Below are positions 8,025 through 17,216 of a DNA stretch of 41,236 nucleotides, in pieces. Made by a program: the position numbers and the translations under genes. Each line of letters begins with the position of its first letter. Positions within the stretch are counted from its first letter, which is position 1. Source of the stretch: Bacteroidales bacterium (GTDB lineage: Bacteria; Bacteroidota; Bacteroidia; Bacteroidales; WCHB1-69); contig JAKSME010000006.1 of the NCBI GenBank assembly GCA_024400785.1, positions 1 through 41,236 of the forward strand, written 5' to 3'. The notes under the pieces were generated by a model, which was not told the DNA's origin, made no database searches, and saw only the letters and a program-made list of their open reading frames with translations.

Positions 8025-10153
8025 TTTCCTAAGATTTTCACGTCGTGCAATGATTGATAAATAAAGTCGTGGAAATAGGGCGTCGTAAGCTCTTCAATCC
8101 TATTTAAACTATTGGAATACAATACTTTAGAAGTTGTCGCATCGATAATGCTGAATACTGCTTTTGATTCATATTCAAAAGAGAAAAAGTTGGTGAGGAC
8201 GATGGGGGTGGAGAGGGGAATCATTGCGGCAGCGACCAGCGGATACCAGATATATTTGAAGCTGATGCGGTAAGGTTGCGAGAAGGCATGAAACATGCAG
8301 ATATGATCAGCACCGATGGCTTCGCATGCCGATGCGATTTGGTTGGATTGGTAATATTGCATCTTGATACCCTGCGAACAGAGATAGTCGGTGCTCCACG
8401 CCTGCAATTTGCAATAGTGATTGTAATTTTCTGCGGATGAAAGCAATAAAGTGTCGCTCTGCGGATCCGAATAACTCAATTTCAACCGTTTGCAGGAATT
8501 GGCAAAAGTGCGTGCCATGTTGGCTCCTTTTTCGCTGTATTTTTTACCACCCAGGGGGCGTTTGAAGTAGAGCGATTGCCATAGAATCATATTGCCTCGC
8601 AGTTCGGAATTGCGGTAGCTCTTCAGTTGCTGCATGCTGTTTTCATCTTCGTAAGCCCCGCGGACGGAGTCGATTTCGTTCCAGAATGCCGGGTCCTGCC
8701 GCAAATCTGCCAGCATGTAATTCTCAGTTTTGAATTTCTCTGTCGGATACACTTTTTCCCGCTGGCTGACCTTACTGCGGATTCGTTCATATTTCCCATT
8801 CCCAGTTGTCGCTCCTTCCTTTTCCGTTGGCAGCGTTTCTTGTTCCATATTATTCATGGGGAAATCGCTGTATCTGTTGTAACTCAACAAGTCGCGAGCT
8901 TCCAACACGCGGAGAATGTCGTGCGAAACCATCTGACTGTAAGCGTCTTCCGGAAAGTGGTGGTGGGTGATGTAAGCGAATCGCAAGGCCAGCAGCAACA
9001 ATTCATTTCTCGTCGCCTTCTTGAAAAAGTGACAAACTTGCTGCTTTTCTCCTTCCACCTTTTTATAATTGGGGATCACATCGTCGGTCTGGCCTTCTTT
9101 TTTGTGCAAAGCGATGCCGTACAGCGAGGTGTAGATGGCGCGTTGCAGCGAGATGTTTTGCGGAAATTCGTGAATCATGACATAGCTGTTGTAGAAGGCA
9201 TCTGCGTAGTCGTGGGTGGTGAGCCAGCTGTGGATGCATTCGAAGCGGGCGGTGTTGCGTACTTCTTCGAAAAGCGATTCGGGCTGGATGAACATCTGTC
9301 GGCCGCTGTTGTCGGCGCGGTCCACCTGCGCATTCACCCACGCTCTGCGTTTCAGCAGGTTAGGGTGACTGTTCAGCGTGTCAACGTAATTTTCGCGGGC
9401 GCAGATGGGAGTTACCGAGGAAAGGAAATATTCGTCGGGAAAATGGTAGTAGGCGTTTTCCACAAAGTTGCGCGTGAAGGGGATTTCATCGAAAGGAAGG
9501 TAGGCGTATTGCAGAAGGTCGAAAACCCCGTCGAGGGCTTCATAACTGTATCGGGTTTGGGTAAAAAACTGCTTGAAAGCCAGTTGGTCCGCCTCGGTTT
9601 CATATTCACGAGAACGGTATTGGGCCGACAAATAGAGAGAAGGAGTCTCGTTGCGCCCTGCCTTTTTCATCTCTTGTTTGGCCGCTTCCGTCTCCAAACG
9701 GGCATGCCCCTGCTGAATGTGTACAATCTCGTGGGCCAAAATGAAGGCCAACTCACTTTCGTTTTGCAGTTGCGCCAGCAGTCCCGTGTTCACAATCACA
9801 ACCCCGTTCTCGTAAGCGAGGGCATTCACTTCCGGCGAACGCAAAATGTAAACCCTCACGCGCTCCTTCAAATCGGGATGGGCGGCCAAGAGCTGTTCAA
9901 CCACATTTTCAACATAAAGATTTAATACTGTTCCATAAAGTATCAACCCGCTGGAAAACAGTTCTTTATAAACAAGGTCATCTTTCCCCACTTTGCCTGC
10001 ACAGTATTTCTGGAAATCGGCCGGCACCGGTCCCGCCGACTGCAGGGGCTGGTAGTCGGCGGCAAAACCGCTAATGGGTTGCGCATTGGCACACAAAATG
10101 GAGACAATGAAAAATGAAATTATTGCTAAATATCTCATTATCAATCTATTCAA
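8021..10153 (-). CDS. Periplasmic M48-family zinc metalloprotease with long C-terminal extension
   Basis: A 710-residue protein with a signal sequence ending CANAQ. Residues ~85-220 hold an M48 peptidase domain: zinc motif HEIVH at 141-145 and third ligand Glu187 in ETEAD. This resembles BepA/Oma1-type proteases that act on outer-membrane proteins. The remaining ~450 residues have no recognised domain and end with a stretch that may contain a hydrophobic segment (YPLVAAAMIPLSTPIVL). The first ATG (10153) overlaps the upstream stop at 10146. A second in-frame ATG at 10138 gives a cleaner signal peptide (MRYLAIISFF) and may be the true start. It lies between a secreted protein gene and a barrel-like gene in an overlapping operon, so a role in envelope quality control is plausible but inferred. 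Confidence 0.85.
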   Translation of the reverse strand: MNRLIMRYLAIISFFIVSILCANAQPISGFAADYQPLQSAGPVPADFQKYCAGKVGKDDLVYKELFSSGLILYGTVLNLYVENVVEQLLAAHPDLKERVRVYILRSPEVNALAYENGVVIVNTGLLAQLQNESELAFILAHEIVHIQQGHARLETEAAKQEMKKAGRNETPSLYLSAQYRSREYETEADQLAFKQFFTQTRYSYEALDGVFDLLQYAYLPFDEIPFTRNFVENAYYHFPDEYFLSSVTPICARENYVDTLNSHPNLLKRRAWVNAQVDRADNSGRQMFIQPESLFEEVRNTARFECIHSWLTTHDYADAFYNSYVMIHEFPQNISLQRAIYTSLYGIALHKKEGQTDDVIPNYKKVEGEKQQVCHFFKKATRNELLLLALRFAYITHHHFPEDAYSQMVSHDILRVLEARDLLSYNRYSDFPMNNMEQETLPTEKEGATTGNGKYERIRSKVSQREKVYPTEKFKTENYMLADLRQDPAFWNEIDSVRGAYEDENSMQQLKSYRNSELRGNMILWQSLYFKRPLGGKKYSEKGANMARTFANSCKRLKLSYSDPQSDTLLLSSAENYNHYCKLQAWSTDYLCSQGIKMQYYQSNQIASACEAIGADHICMFHAFSQPYRISFKYIWYPLVAAAMIPLSTPIVLTNFFSFEYESKAVFSIIDATTSKVLYSNSLNRIEELTTPYFHDFIYQSLHDVKILGK

Positions 10154-11663
10154 TAGACATACTTTCTATTTGGTAGCCAGGTTTCCCTTCAGTTCCGAAA
10201 TAGACATTATTTTCATCAATCATCCAAATGGTTTGGAAATAATTCTTTTTCACGTCGCATTTCCGAATGTTTTTCTTTTCAGCTTCACCGTTTTCGGAAA
10301 TTGAGGTAAAGCGAATACAGCTTTTACCGTAACTCAACACGTCGATATTGCTCTCACCATCGGGGTCGTTGGCATTATTGTTATACATCAGATAGATGTT
10401 GTTGCCTCTTTGAAAAGCAGAAAACGACAGTTCTACATCTTCATAAGAGTGGCCATAGTTGAAAGATGATTCAAGTTCCTGCGGAGCGGAACCGCTGTTT
10501 GCGATTTGCAATTTGCGAATCATCTGGCTGTCATCGCTTTCTCCAGCCCCGTTAAAGGTCTGATATACAATGTCGCTGGCGCGATGTGCATAATACGTGC
10601 TTACCATATTTCCGGTTTGTTGGGTGCAGCGGCACCAGGCGCGGTGTTCGCCCAGCATGACGATATTCCCGTTGTCGAGTTCGAAAATGTTGTGGGCCAT
10701 GATTTTATAATGGAAGTTCATCACCAGCATAATCTGGTTCTTTGCACATTGTTCGCTCGGCAGGGCATAGTGGTGTTCTTCAACAATGTCCTCGGTCGTT
10801 GGATCGAAGATGTATGAAAAATAGCCCGTGGTGGGTTTGGATGCGGTTTCTCCGTAATAGCCGCCGATGAAGCGCTTGCCGTTTTTCATCAGCAACAGCT
10901 TTGAAGAGTGGATTTCTCCGAAAGAAGCCGCGGGAACGCGGTATTCCGTCACTTCCCCGTCGTTGCTTACAATGGCAATATGCATGGAAGTGTTTTGGAT
11001 GTTTTTGCCTTTCTTTTCCGCAGAACGTAGCAACAGTGTCACCTCGCCTTCATTCGATACCACCATGTCTTGGTAGTCATACTCTGTGCCGCTGATTTTG
11101 GGAGTGAAGGTGCTGTGTGCCAATTCGTTTCCAGATTTGTCGTAAATCAAAACATGGAAAAATGGCATCTCTTTTTTCGGGAAGGCCATAAGTGCTACGG
11201 CATGCTTGGTGCCGTCGGGCGACTGCGCTGCAAAATTGTCCATGTTTTGGGCGGGAATGGTCAGACGCGTCGTGGCGTGAATGGTGCCAGGATCCGCCAA
11301 AGGAAGTTCTGCTGTCGAAATCGTAAACCCTATTTTTTTATTGTAAAGCCAATAAATACCGAAATTTTTGTCCTCTGCCGGAAAGACCGTTATCGGAAGA
11401 TAATCGCCTGACGGAGTGATTGTTTTCAATGACATCGTGTTCGACCCTTTGTCGTAAATGGCAATTTGATGCTTGAAGTCTTTTTTGGAAACCCTTTTCG
11501 GTGAAATGTAGGCGGAAAAATAGTCGGAATTATTCTCCAATGGAACGAAATCGTAGTTATAAGCGGAATAATTTTTGATGGTTACGCCCGAGGCATTGAT
11601 TTCCTGCGCGGAACAGAATCCTGCGCACAATACGCATAATACAAATAAGGTGATTCTTTTCAT
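10146..11663 (-). CDS. Secreted protein of unknown function, possibly beta-propeller
   Basis: This 505-residue protein starts with a signal peptide (MKRITLFVLCVLCAGFCSAQ). The rest is rich in short beta-strand patterns with recurring blocks of the kind 'SPDGTKHAV', 'IVSNDGEV' and 'IYDKSGNEL', as in WD40/TolB-like propellers, but no family can be named with confidence. It is the first gene of the operon that continues with the M48 protease and the barrel-like protein. The TAATTTTG promoter (11743-11750, minus strand) lies about 80 bp before the ATG. The translation ends YQIESMSIE, with its stop overlapping the first possible ATG of the protease gene. Confidence 0.75.
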   Translation of the reverse strand: MKRITLFVLCVLCAGFCSAQEINASGVTIKNYSAYNYDFVPLENNSDYFSAYISPKRVSKKDFKHQIAIYDKGSNTMSLKTITPSGDYLPITVFPAEDKNFGIYWLYNKKIGFTISTAELPLADPGTIHATTRLTIPAQNMDNFAAQSPDGTKHAVALMAFPKKEMPFFHVLIYDKSGNELAHSTFTPKISGTEYDYQDMVVSNEGEVTLLLRSAEKKGKNIQNTSMHIAIVSNDGEVTEYRVPAASFGEIHSSKLLLMKNGKRFIGGYYGETASKPTTGYFSYIFDPTTEDIVEEHHYALPSEQCAKNQIMLVMNFHYKIMAHNIFELDNGNIVMLGEHRAWCRCTQQTGNMVSTYYAHRASDIVYQTFNGAGESDDSQMIRKLQIANSGSAPQELESSFNYGHSYEDVELSFSAFQRGNNIYLMYNNNANDPDGESNIDVLSYGKSCIRFTSISENGEAEKKNIRKCDVKKNYFQTIWMIDENNVYFGTEGKPGYQIESMSIE

Positions 11664-11742
11664 ATTGATAAATTTGAATGAAACGTCTTTTCTCGCTGAC
11701 TACAAGTTGAATATAAATCTATAGTCCAATGAATTACAGCCG

Positions 11743-11750
11743 CAAAATTA
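11743..11750 (-). promoter_or_regulatory. Bacteroidota -7 element (TAATTTTG, minus strand) of the M48 operon
   Basis: The plus-strand sequence CAAAATTA reads TAATTTTG on the minus strand. Transcription would start near 11736 and leave a leader of about 70 nt before the ATG at 11663. Confidence 0.7.
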
Positions 11751-12065
11751 CACTTTTTTTTTAATTTTTTATTCCCTCACGCAAAAAATATGAAATCTAA
11801 AAAGCCCCCCGTTAGCAACTTAAAAGAAAATATATTTTTAAATATTAAACATATTGAAATCTAATAAATTAACAAACATAGTTTTGAAGTGTGCGAAGGA
11901 AAATTTTATGTTGAGAGGGGATAAAAGAGATTAAAAAGAAATTTTTTTGGGCGGCCCGGCGCTGCGCGCCGTCGGGCTTTCCGCTTTACTCCGCTGCGCT
12001 CCGTGCTCGCTTCAATCCCTGCCGCAGTCTCGCTCTCGCATCACCTCCCCAGTTGGCTGTTTTTT

Positions 12066-12152
12066 CGGTTAAAGTCGGTTAACATCGGTTAAACGGTTAA
12101 TTTGGGTGGAAAGGGTTAATGGACGAAAGGTGAAAACGTGAAAACGGTTAAC
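12066..12152. repeat. Octamer/decamer repeat array, CGGTTAA orientation
   Basis: Units CGGTTAAAGT, CGGTTAACAT, CGGTTAAA and CGGTTAAT follow one another. After an interruption containing GGACGAAAGG come GTGAAAA, CGTGAAAA and CGGTTAAC. This is the same family as the array at 19712-19831. The GGACGAAAGG box also occurs, reversed, at 37178-37188 and about 41123-41131. Confidence 0.8.
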
Positions 12153-12288
12153 AATACTCGTTTTACCTCTTCCACCTTTAACCCATTCCACCATTCCCCC
12201 CCCTTCACGAATCAAAGACTGACATTTTGTCACCCATTTTGTTTTGGCAACATTATTGCACTAAGCGGCGCCGTCAAATTTTTAAGTC

Positions 12289-14889
12289 ATGAATTTAAAT
12301 AATCTTACCATCAAATCGCAGGAGGCCATCGCAAAAGCACAGATGATTGCCGCCAGCAACCAACAACAACAAATCGACACATGCCACATTCTCAAGGCAT
12401 TAATGGAAACCGATGAGAATGTGATTTCTTTTTTATTGAAGAAACAAGAAGCTAATCCGAAAATGGTAGCGCAGGTTTTGGATAAACAGATTCAGAGTCT
12501 GCCAAAGGTTTCCGGCGGTAATATTTACCTTTCCGGCGGCGCCCAACAAGCCCTCCAACAAGCTATCGTTTTCGCACAGGCTCAGGGCGATGAATATGTT
12601 TCCCTCGAGCATTTCTTTTACGGAATATTGATGGCCGGAGATGCCACTTCCCGAATTTTGAAGGATGCGGGCATTACGGAAAAAGGAACCAAGCAGGCCA
12701 TTCAGGAACTGCGCAAAGGCAGCAAAGTAACTTCCGCCGACAGCGAAGGAACCTACAACGCACTGAACAAATATGCCACCAACCTCAATGAGGCAGCCCG
12801 CAAAGGCAAACTTGACCCGGTGATCGGCCGTGATGACGAGATTCGCCGCGTGTTGCAGATTTTGTCGCGGCGAACCAAAAACAACCCGATTTTGATTGGT
12901 GAGGCCGGCGTCGGAAAAACCGCCATCGCCGAAGGACTGGCACATCGTCTGGTCAGTGGCGACATTCCGGAAAACCTGAAAACAAAACAGTTGTACTCTC
13001 TCGACATGGGAGCACTCGTGGCAGGTGCCAAGTATAAAGGCGAGTTCGAAGAGCGCTTGAAGAGCGTGATTAAGGAAGTGGTTGACTCGGACGGAGAAAT
13101 CATTCTTTTCATCGATGAAATCCATACCTTGGTAGGTGCGGGTGCTTCCGGCGAAGGCGCGATGGACGCCGCCAACATCCTCAAACCCGCCCTCGCCCGC
13201 GGAGAACTCCGCTCCATCGGCGCCACCACGCTCAACGAATACCAAAAGTATTTCGAAAAAGACAAAGCCCTCGAACGCCGTTTCCAACCGGTACTCATTT
13301 CGGAACCTGACAAATATTCCGCCATCTCCATCCTTCGCGGTCTGAAAGAACGCTACGAAACACACCACCACGTGCGTATCCTCGATGAAGCCATCATCGC
13401 CGCCGTCGACCTGTCGCAGCGCTACATCACCGACCGCTTCCTCCCCGACAAAGCCATCGACCTCATCGACGAGGCCGCCTCCAAACTGAAACTGGAAATC
13501 AATTCCAAACCGGAAGAGTTGGACGAGATTGAACGCAAGGTGCGCCAGCTCGAAATCGAACGCGAAGCCATCAAACGCGAAAACACACCCGAGAAAGAAG
13601 CCGCCCTCACCAAAGCCATTTCCGAACTTCGTGAACAGTGCAACTCTCTCGAATCCAAGTGGCGCGCTGAAAAGGAAATTGTGGATAAAATCCAACATAA
13701 CAAGCAGCTGATTGAAGACTACAAACTCGAAGCCGCCAACCAGGAACGCCAAGGTAACTACGGCCGCGTGGCCGAACTCCGTTACGGACTGATTAAAAAT
13801 GCCGAAAACGAAATCCAACAGCTCCAAGATGACTTGGTTGTCGTGCAAGGCGACAAGGCCATGATTGACGAGGAAGTGGGGGAAGACGATATCGCTGACG
13901 TGGTTTCCCGCTGGACCGGCATTCCTGTAAACAAGATGATGCAGAGCGAACGCGCCAAGTTGCTCCATCTGGAAGAGGAACTCCACAAGCGCGTCGTCGG
14001 CCAGGACGAGGCCATCAGCGCCATCGCCGATGCCATTCGCTGCAGCCGCGCCGGGCTCCAAGACAGTAAAAAGCCCATCGGCTCCTTCATCTTCATGGGC
14101 ACCACCGGTGTGGGGAAAACCGAGTTGGCCAAGGCTTTGGCAGAATATCTGTTCAACACCGAAGAGGCCATCGTGCGCTTCGATATGAGTGAGTTCCAGG
14201 AAAAACACACCGTCTCCCGCCTCGTGGGCGCGCCTCCAGGTTACGTCGGCTACGACGAAGGCGGCGAACTGACCGACAAAATCCGCCGCCGCCCCTATTC
14301 CGTCGTGCTCTTCGACGAAATCGAAAAAGCCCACCCCGATGTCTTCAACATCCTGCTCCAAGTCCTCGACGATGGCCGCCTGACTGACAACAAAGGCCGT
14401 GTCGCCGACTTCAAAAACACCATCATCATCATGACCTCCAACCTCGGTTCCGAAATCATCCAGAATAACTATTCCGACATGGGGAAATATACCGAAGAAG
14501 AGGTGTTCGAGCGTACCAAGGCAGAAGTTAATGAGTTGATGAAGAAGACGTTGCGGCCTGAATTTATCAATCGTATCGATGAAATCGTCATGTTCCAACC
14601 CCTGTCGAAACGTGAAATCCGCAACATCGTCAAGATGCAGATTGACAACCTCAACAAATTGCTCGAGCCGCAGGAGCTGAAGGTGGAGTTCACAAAGTTC
14701 GCCCTCGATTTGCTGGTGGAATTGGGCTACGAACCGCTCTTCGGCGCGAGACCGCTGAAGCGCGTCATCCAAAAACGAATCCTGAATGAGCTTTCCAAAT
14801 ACATTTTGCAAGGCAATGTGAAAAAGGAAGGTGTCGTCATCGTAGATTCGTTGGAAGACGGTCAATTCGTCTTTTATAACAAAGAGTAA
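12289..14889 (+). CDS. clpB: ATP-dependent chaperone ClpB
   Basis: A hexameric AAA+ disaggregase that works with DnaK to rescue aggregated proteins in the cytoplasm. At 866 residues it is full length. Order of parts: N-domain (1-150), NBD1 with Walker A GEAGVGKT (204-211) and Walker [10 protein letters not shown], coiled-coil M-domain (~400-530, rich in E/K/Q heptads), NBD2 with Walker A GTTGVGKT (604-611), the pore loop GYVGYDEGG and arginine-finger region [10 protein letters not shown], and the C-terminal D2 small domain ([10 protein letters not shown]). The M-domain distinguishes it from ClpA/ClpC. It is flanked by repeats on both sides and appears monocistronic. A long reading frame on the opposite strand is a codon-bias shadow. 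Confidence 0.98.
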   Translation: MNLNNLTIKSQEAIAKAQMIAASNQQQQIDTCHILKALMETDENVISFLLKKQEANPKMVAQVLDKQIQSLPKVSGGNIYLSGGAQQALQQAIVFAQAQGDEYVSLEHFFYGILMAGDATSRILKDAGITEKGTKQAIQELRKGSKVTSADSEGTYNALNKYATNLNEAARKGKLDPVIGRDDEIRRVLQILSRRTKNNPILIGEAGVGKTAIAEGLAHRLVSGDIPENLKTKQLYSLDMGALVAGAKYKGEFEERLKSVIKEVVDSDGEIILFIDEIHTLVGAGASGEGAMDAANILKPALARGELRSIGATTLNEYQKYFEKDKALERRFQPVLISEPDKYSAISILRGLKERYETHHHVRILDEAIIAAVDLSQRYITDRFLPDKAIDLIDEAASKLKLEINSKPEELDEIERKVRQLEIEREAIKRENTPEKEAALTKAISELREQCNSLESKWRAEKEIVDKIQHNKQLIEDYKLEAANQERQGNYGRVAELRYGLIKNAENEIQQLQDDLVVVQGDKAMIDEEVGEDDIADVVSRWTGIPVNKMMQSERAKLLHLEEELHKRVVGQDEAISAIADAIRCSRAGLQDSKKPIGSFIFMGTTGVGKTELAKALAEYLFNTEEAIVRFDMSEFQEKHTVSRLVGAPPGYVGYDEGGELTDKIRRRPYSVVLFDEIEKAHPDVFNILLQVLDDGRLTDNKGRVADFKNTIIIMTSNLGSEIIQNNYSDMGKYTEEEVFERTKAEVNELMKKTLRPEFINRIDEIVMFQPLSKREIRNIVKMQIDNLNKLLEPQELKVEFTKFALDLLVELGYEPLFGARPLKRVIQKRILNELSKYILQGNVKKEGVVIVDSLEDGQFVFYNKE

Positions 14890-14903
14890 TCCATCCTCCC
14901 AAC

Positions 14904-14950
14904 AATTCACAATGCTTAATGCATAATGCATAATTCATAATGCATAATTA
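14904..14950. repeat. AATGCAY heptamer array (left of the MITE-like element)
   Basis: Runs of AATGCTT, AATGCAT and AATTCAT at 7-bp spacing. The array appears to continue at 15181 on the far side of the 230-bp element, as expected if the element inserted into it. Confidence 0.8.
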
Positions 14951-15180
14951 GTACTGTTGCGATATTTATTTTGAAGATAAAAAATCAAGCGTCAGCATGA
15001 ATTCTCCTCCTTTTTAAGGAAGAAATAAAAGCGGCAGCAATGAATTCCCCTCCTTTTTAAGGAGGGGATAAAGGGGTGGTAATATAGAAACAATATTCAA
15101 ATCAAAAAATCCAAGAACGCTTGTATCTTATATTATATCAATAACTTATATGATTTTTTAAAATTTTATCGCAACATTAC
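14951..15180. mobile_element. Putative 230-bp MITE-like element with terminal inverted repeats and TA flanks
   Basis: The ends are inverted repeats: GTACTGTTGCGATA (14951-14964) and, read on the minus strand from 15180, GTAATGTTGCGATA, 13 of 14 identical. Inner bases AAAAAATCA and TGATTTTTT also pair. Both ends are flanked by TA (14949-14950 and 15181-15182), the target duplication of IS630/Tc1-mariner elements. There is no reading frame of note inside. The element carries two tandem copies of a ~42-bp block (14989-15029 and 15031-15072) and the hairpin CCCCTCCTT-TTT-AAGGAGGGG at 15047-15067. Mobility is inferred from structure only; TA flanks are weak evidence in AT-rich DNA. Confidence 0.6.
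15045..15086. repeat. REP-like hairpin repeat, solitary copy
   Basis: The 21-bp palindrome at 15047-15067 is followed by ATAAAGGGGTGGTAATATA. The same palindrome plus GGGTGGTAATAT tail occurs twice more, as an inverted pair around the DUF559 gene at 23.7-24.2 kb. Confidence 0.85.
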
Positions 15181-15182
15181 TA

Positions 15183-15290
15183 ATGCATAATTAATAATGC
15201 ATAATGCACAATGCACAATTGAATCTCCGCTGGACTGTTACAGCTTCCCAAAAATCATTATGCATTATGCATTGACAATTATGCATTGAA
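15183..15290. repeat. AATGCAY heptamer element with inverted arms
   Basis: Left arm 15183-15219 (AATGCAT/AATGCAC units), spacer 15220-15254, right arm 15255-15290 (ATGCATT units). The spacer start GAATCTCCGCT is the reverse complement of the spacer end seen in the element at 8-177, so both belong to one family. Confidence 0.8.
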
Positions 15291-15334
15291 TAAAAACCTT
15301 CAATTTCTGGGGATTTTCTTTTCTGAAAAAATTG

Positions 15335-15342
15335 TACTTTTG
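15335..15342 (+). promoter_or_regulatory. Bacteroidota -7 element TACTTTTG before the activase gene
   Basis: TACTTTTG lies 41 bp before the ATG at 15383 and just after the heptamer repeats. Confidence 0.7.
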
Positions 15343-15382
15343 CCGCCGTTTTTAATAGAGCTATTAAACAAGTTTATTAAAC

Positions 15383-17161
15383 ATGACGGAACATACAGAA
15401 AAGCTTTACCGCGTTGGTGTTGACATTGGTTCTACGACCATGAAAGTGGCGGTGATGGATGCAGAAGGGTTGCTGGTTTTTTCCGCATATCAGCGCCATC
15501 AAGCCGACATCCGCGGCACAGCCGCCGACATTGCGCAGAGGTTGTTCGCCGCCCTCGGCGACTGTTCCCTCCGCTTGGTGGTCACCGGCTCGGTAGGCAT
15601 GGGTTATGCCCAGCGGTTGAACCTCGGTTTTGTACAGGAAGTTGTGGCGGCGGCGGAAATGGTAAAGCAACGCTATCCCGAAGTGAGCACCTTCATCGAC
15701 ATGGGCGGTGAAGACAGCAAGATGATTTTCTTTGAAAAAGGAAAAGTTCCCGATATCCGCATGAATGGCAGCTGCGCCGGCGGCACCGGGGCATTCATCG
15801 ACCAAACAGCCATGTTGTTTCATGTGGAGACAAAGGAACTCAACGCTCTCGCCGCCCAAGCAGAAAACATCCATCCCATCGCTTCTCGCTGCGGTGTCTT
15901 TTCTAAAACCGACATTCAGAATCTGATGAGCCGCAACATCAGTCGCGCCGACATTGCCGCCTCCGTATTCAATGCAGTGGCCATGCAGGTGGTTGCTTCT
16001 CTTGCCCGAGGCATGGACATCACCCCGAAGGTTTTCTTTTGCGGAGGGCCCTTCGCCTTCCTTCCTGAGTTGCAAAAGCATTTTCGCCGTGTGCTCGGTT
16101 TGAGGGAAGAGGATTGCCTCCTGCCGGAAAATGCTCAGATTATACCGGCCTCCGGGTGTGCATTACTTGCTGATACACAGAGTAATGGAGTGGTACGACT
16201 TAGCGAAATGATTCGCATTATCAGTGAAAAATCTGCCACGAAAGAAAATTTCGACAACCGTCTGCCGCGCCTTTTTGCCTCGCAGGAAGATTACGACCTG
16301 TGGCTGCGGGCCGAGAATATTTACCGTGTTCCCCGCGCGGAGCTCAAGTGCGATGCTCCCACACACTTTTTCCTCGGTGTCGATTCCGGAAGCACCACTA
16401 CCAAGTTGGTTCTGTTGAATACCGCCGGCCACGTGGTTTACACCGACTACCGGCGCAACGAGGGCGACAGTTTCCGTGCTTTCTGCCAAATGTTGCAAAC
16501 GCTGCACGACAGCGTTGCGAAACCGGAAAATATTGTCATTCAAGCGAGTGCGGTTACGGGCTATGGGGAAAACCTTATCAAAACAGCGTTCAACTTCGAT
16601 TATGGTTTGGTTGAAACGATGGCGCATTTTTCGGCGGCCAAGCAGGTGGAACCGAAAGTGAGTTTCGTGCTCGATATCGGTGGGCAGGATATGAAGGCGA
16701 TTTTTGTGGAAAACGGTTCCATCCGCAGGATGGAAATCAATGAAGCGTGTTCTTCCGGATGTGGCTCATTCATAGAGACTTTCGCCAACATGATGGGCTA
16801 TCCTGTGGCTGAGTTCGCCCAACTTTCGTGTTTCGCCCCGCACCCTTGCGACCTGGGTACACGCTGTACCGTTTTCATGAATTCGAAAGTAAAACAAGCC
16901 ATGCAGGAAGGTGCTGCCGTAGATGACATCGCCGCCGGCTTCAGTTATTCCGTGGTGAAAAATTGTCTTTTTAAAGTATTGAAACTCAAAAATATAGATG
17001 AATTAGGAAAGAAAATTGTCGTCCAGGGCGGAACTTTCCGCAACCACAGTATCGTACGCGCATTGGAAAAAATGACCGGTTGCAGTGTCGCCTTTTCCGA
17101 CATGCCTGAGCTGATGGGGGCCTACGGCGCGGCTTTGTACGCGATGAGAATGAATGGATGA
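15383..17161 (+). CDS. 2-hydroxyacyl-CoA dehydratase activase-like protein (two BcrA/BadF/HgdC ATPase domains)
   Basis: These ASKHA-fold ATPases pass electrons, with ATP hydrolysis, through a [4Fe-4S] cluster to a dehydratase or reductase partner. The 592-residue protein holds two copies of the domain. The first begins [11 protein letters not shown], with cluster cysteines Cys131 (GSCAGGTG) and Cys170 ([11 protein letters not shown]). The second begins VDSGSTTTK near residue 333, with Cys456 (EACSSGCG) and Cys495 (TRCTVF). In many anaerobes this pair is fused to the DUF2229/dehydratase-like part in one protein of about 1400 residues; here that part is a separate gene 25-55 bp downstream. Physiological substrate is unknown for this large-activase group. 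It is surely co-transcribed with the next gene. Confidence 0.88.
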   Translation: MTEHTEKLYRVGVDIGSTTMKVAVMDAEGLLVFSAYQRHQADIRGTAADIAQRLFAALGDCSLRLVVTGSVGMGYAQRLNLGFVQEVVAAAEMVKQRYPEVSTFIDMGGEDSKMIFFEKGKVPDIRMNGSCAGGTGAFIDQTAMLFHVETKELNALAAQAENIHPIASRCGVFSKTDIQNLMSRNISRADIAASVFNAVAMQVVASLARGMDITPKVFFCGGPFAFLPELQKHFRRVLGLREEDCLLPENAQIIPASGCALLADTQSNGVVRLSEMIRIISEKSATKENFDNRLPRLFASQEDYDLWLRAENIYRVPRAELKCDAPTHFFLGVDSGSTTTKLVLLNTAGHVVYTDYRRNEGDSFRAFCQMLQTLHDSVAKPENIVIQASAVTGYGENLIKTAFNFDYGLVETMAHFSAAKQVEPKVSFVLDIGGQDMKAIFVENGSIRRMEINEACSSGCGSFIETFANMMGYPVAEFAQLSCFAPHPCDLGTRCTVFMNSKVKQAMQEGAAVDDIAAGFSYSVVKNCLFKVLKLKNIDELGKKIVVQGGTFRNHSIVRALEKMTGCSVAFSDMPELMGAYGAALYAMRMNG

Positions 17162-17216
17162 CGCGATTTCCTGACCGTTACGCCCTATGCGGCGAAACTA
17201 TGTTTTAAGAAATATT

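Larger units (their letters stand above)
11664..12288. other. Intergenic region between divergent operons: GC-rich hairpin block and octamer/decamer repeats
   Basis: No gene is seen in these 625 bp. From the left it holds the promoter of the M48 operon, an AT-rich stretch with a T-run, a GC-rich block at 11950-12055 that includes an imperfect hairpin at 11954-11977 (GCCCG ... CGGGC), and repeats of the CGGTTAAA type at 12066-12152. The 136 bp before clpB hold no clear TAnnTTTG; ATTATTGC at 12251-12258 is a weak candidate. No CIRCE-type heat-shock operator was seen. Confidence 0.6.

Noticed and set aside
8627..9925. 432-codon plus-strand frame opposite the M48 protease gene
   Set aside because: The minus-strand gene has signal peptide and HEIVH motif; this frame has neither.
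12433..14931. 832-codon open frame on the minus strand opposite clpB
   Set aside because: The translation is low in recognisable motifs and mirrors clpB codon bias; clpB itself is complete and conserved.
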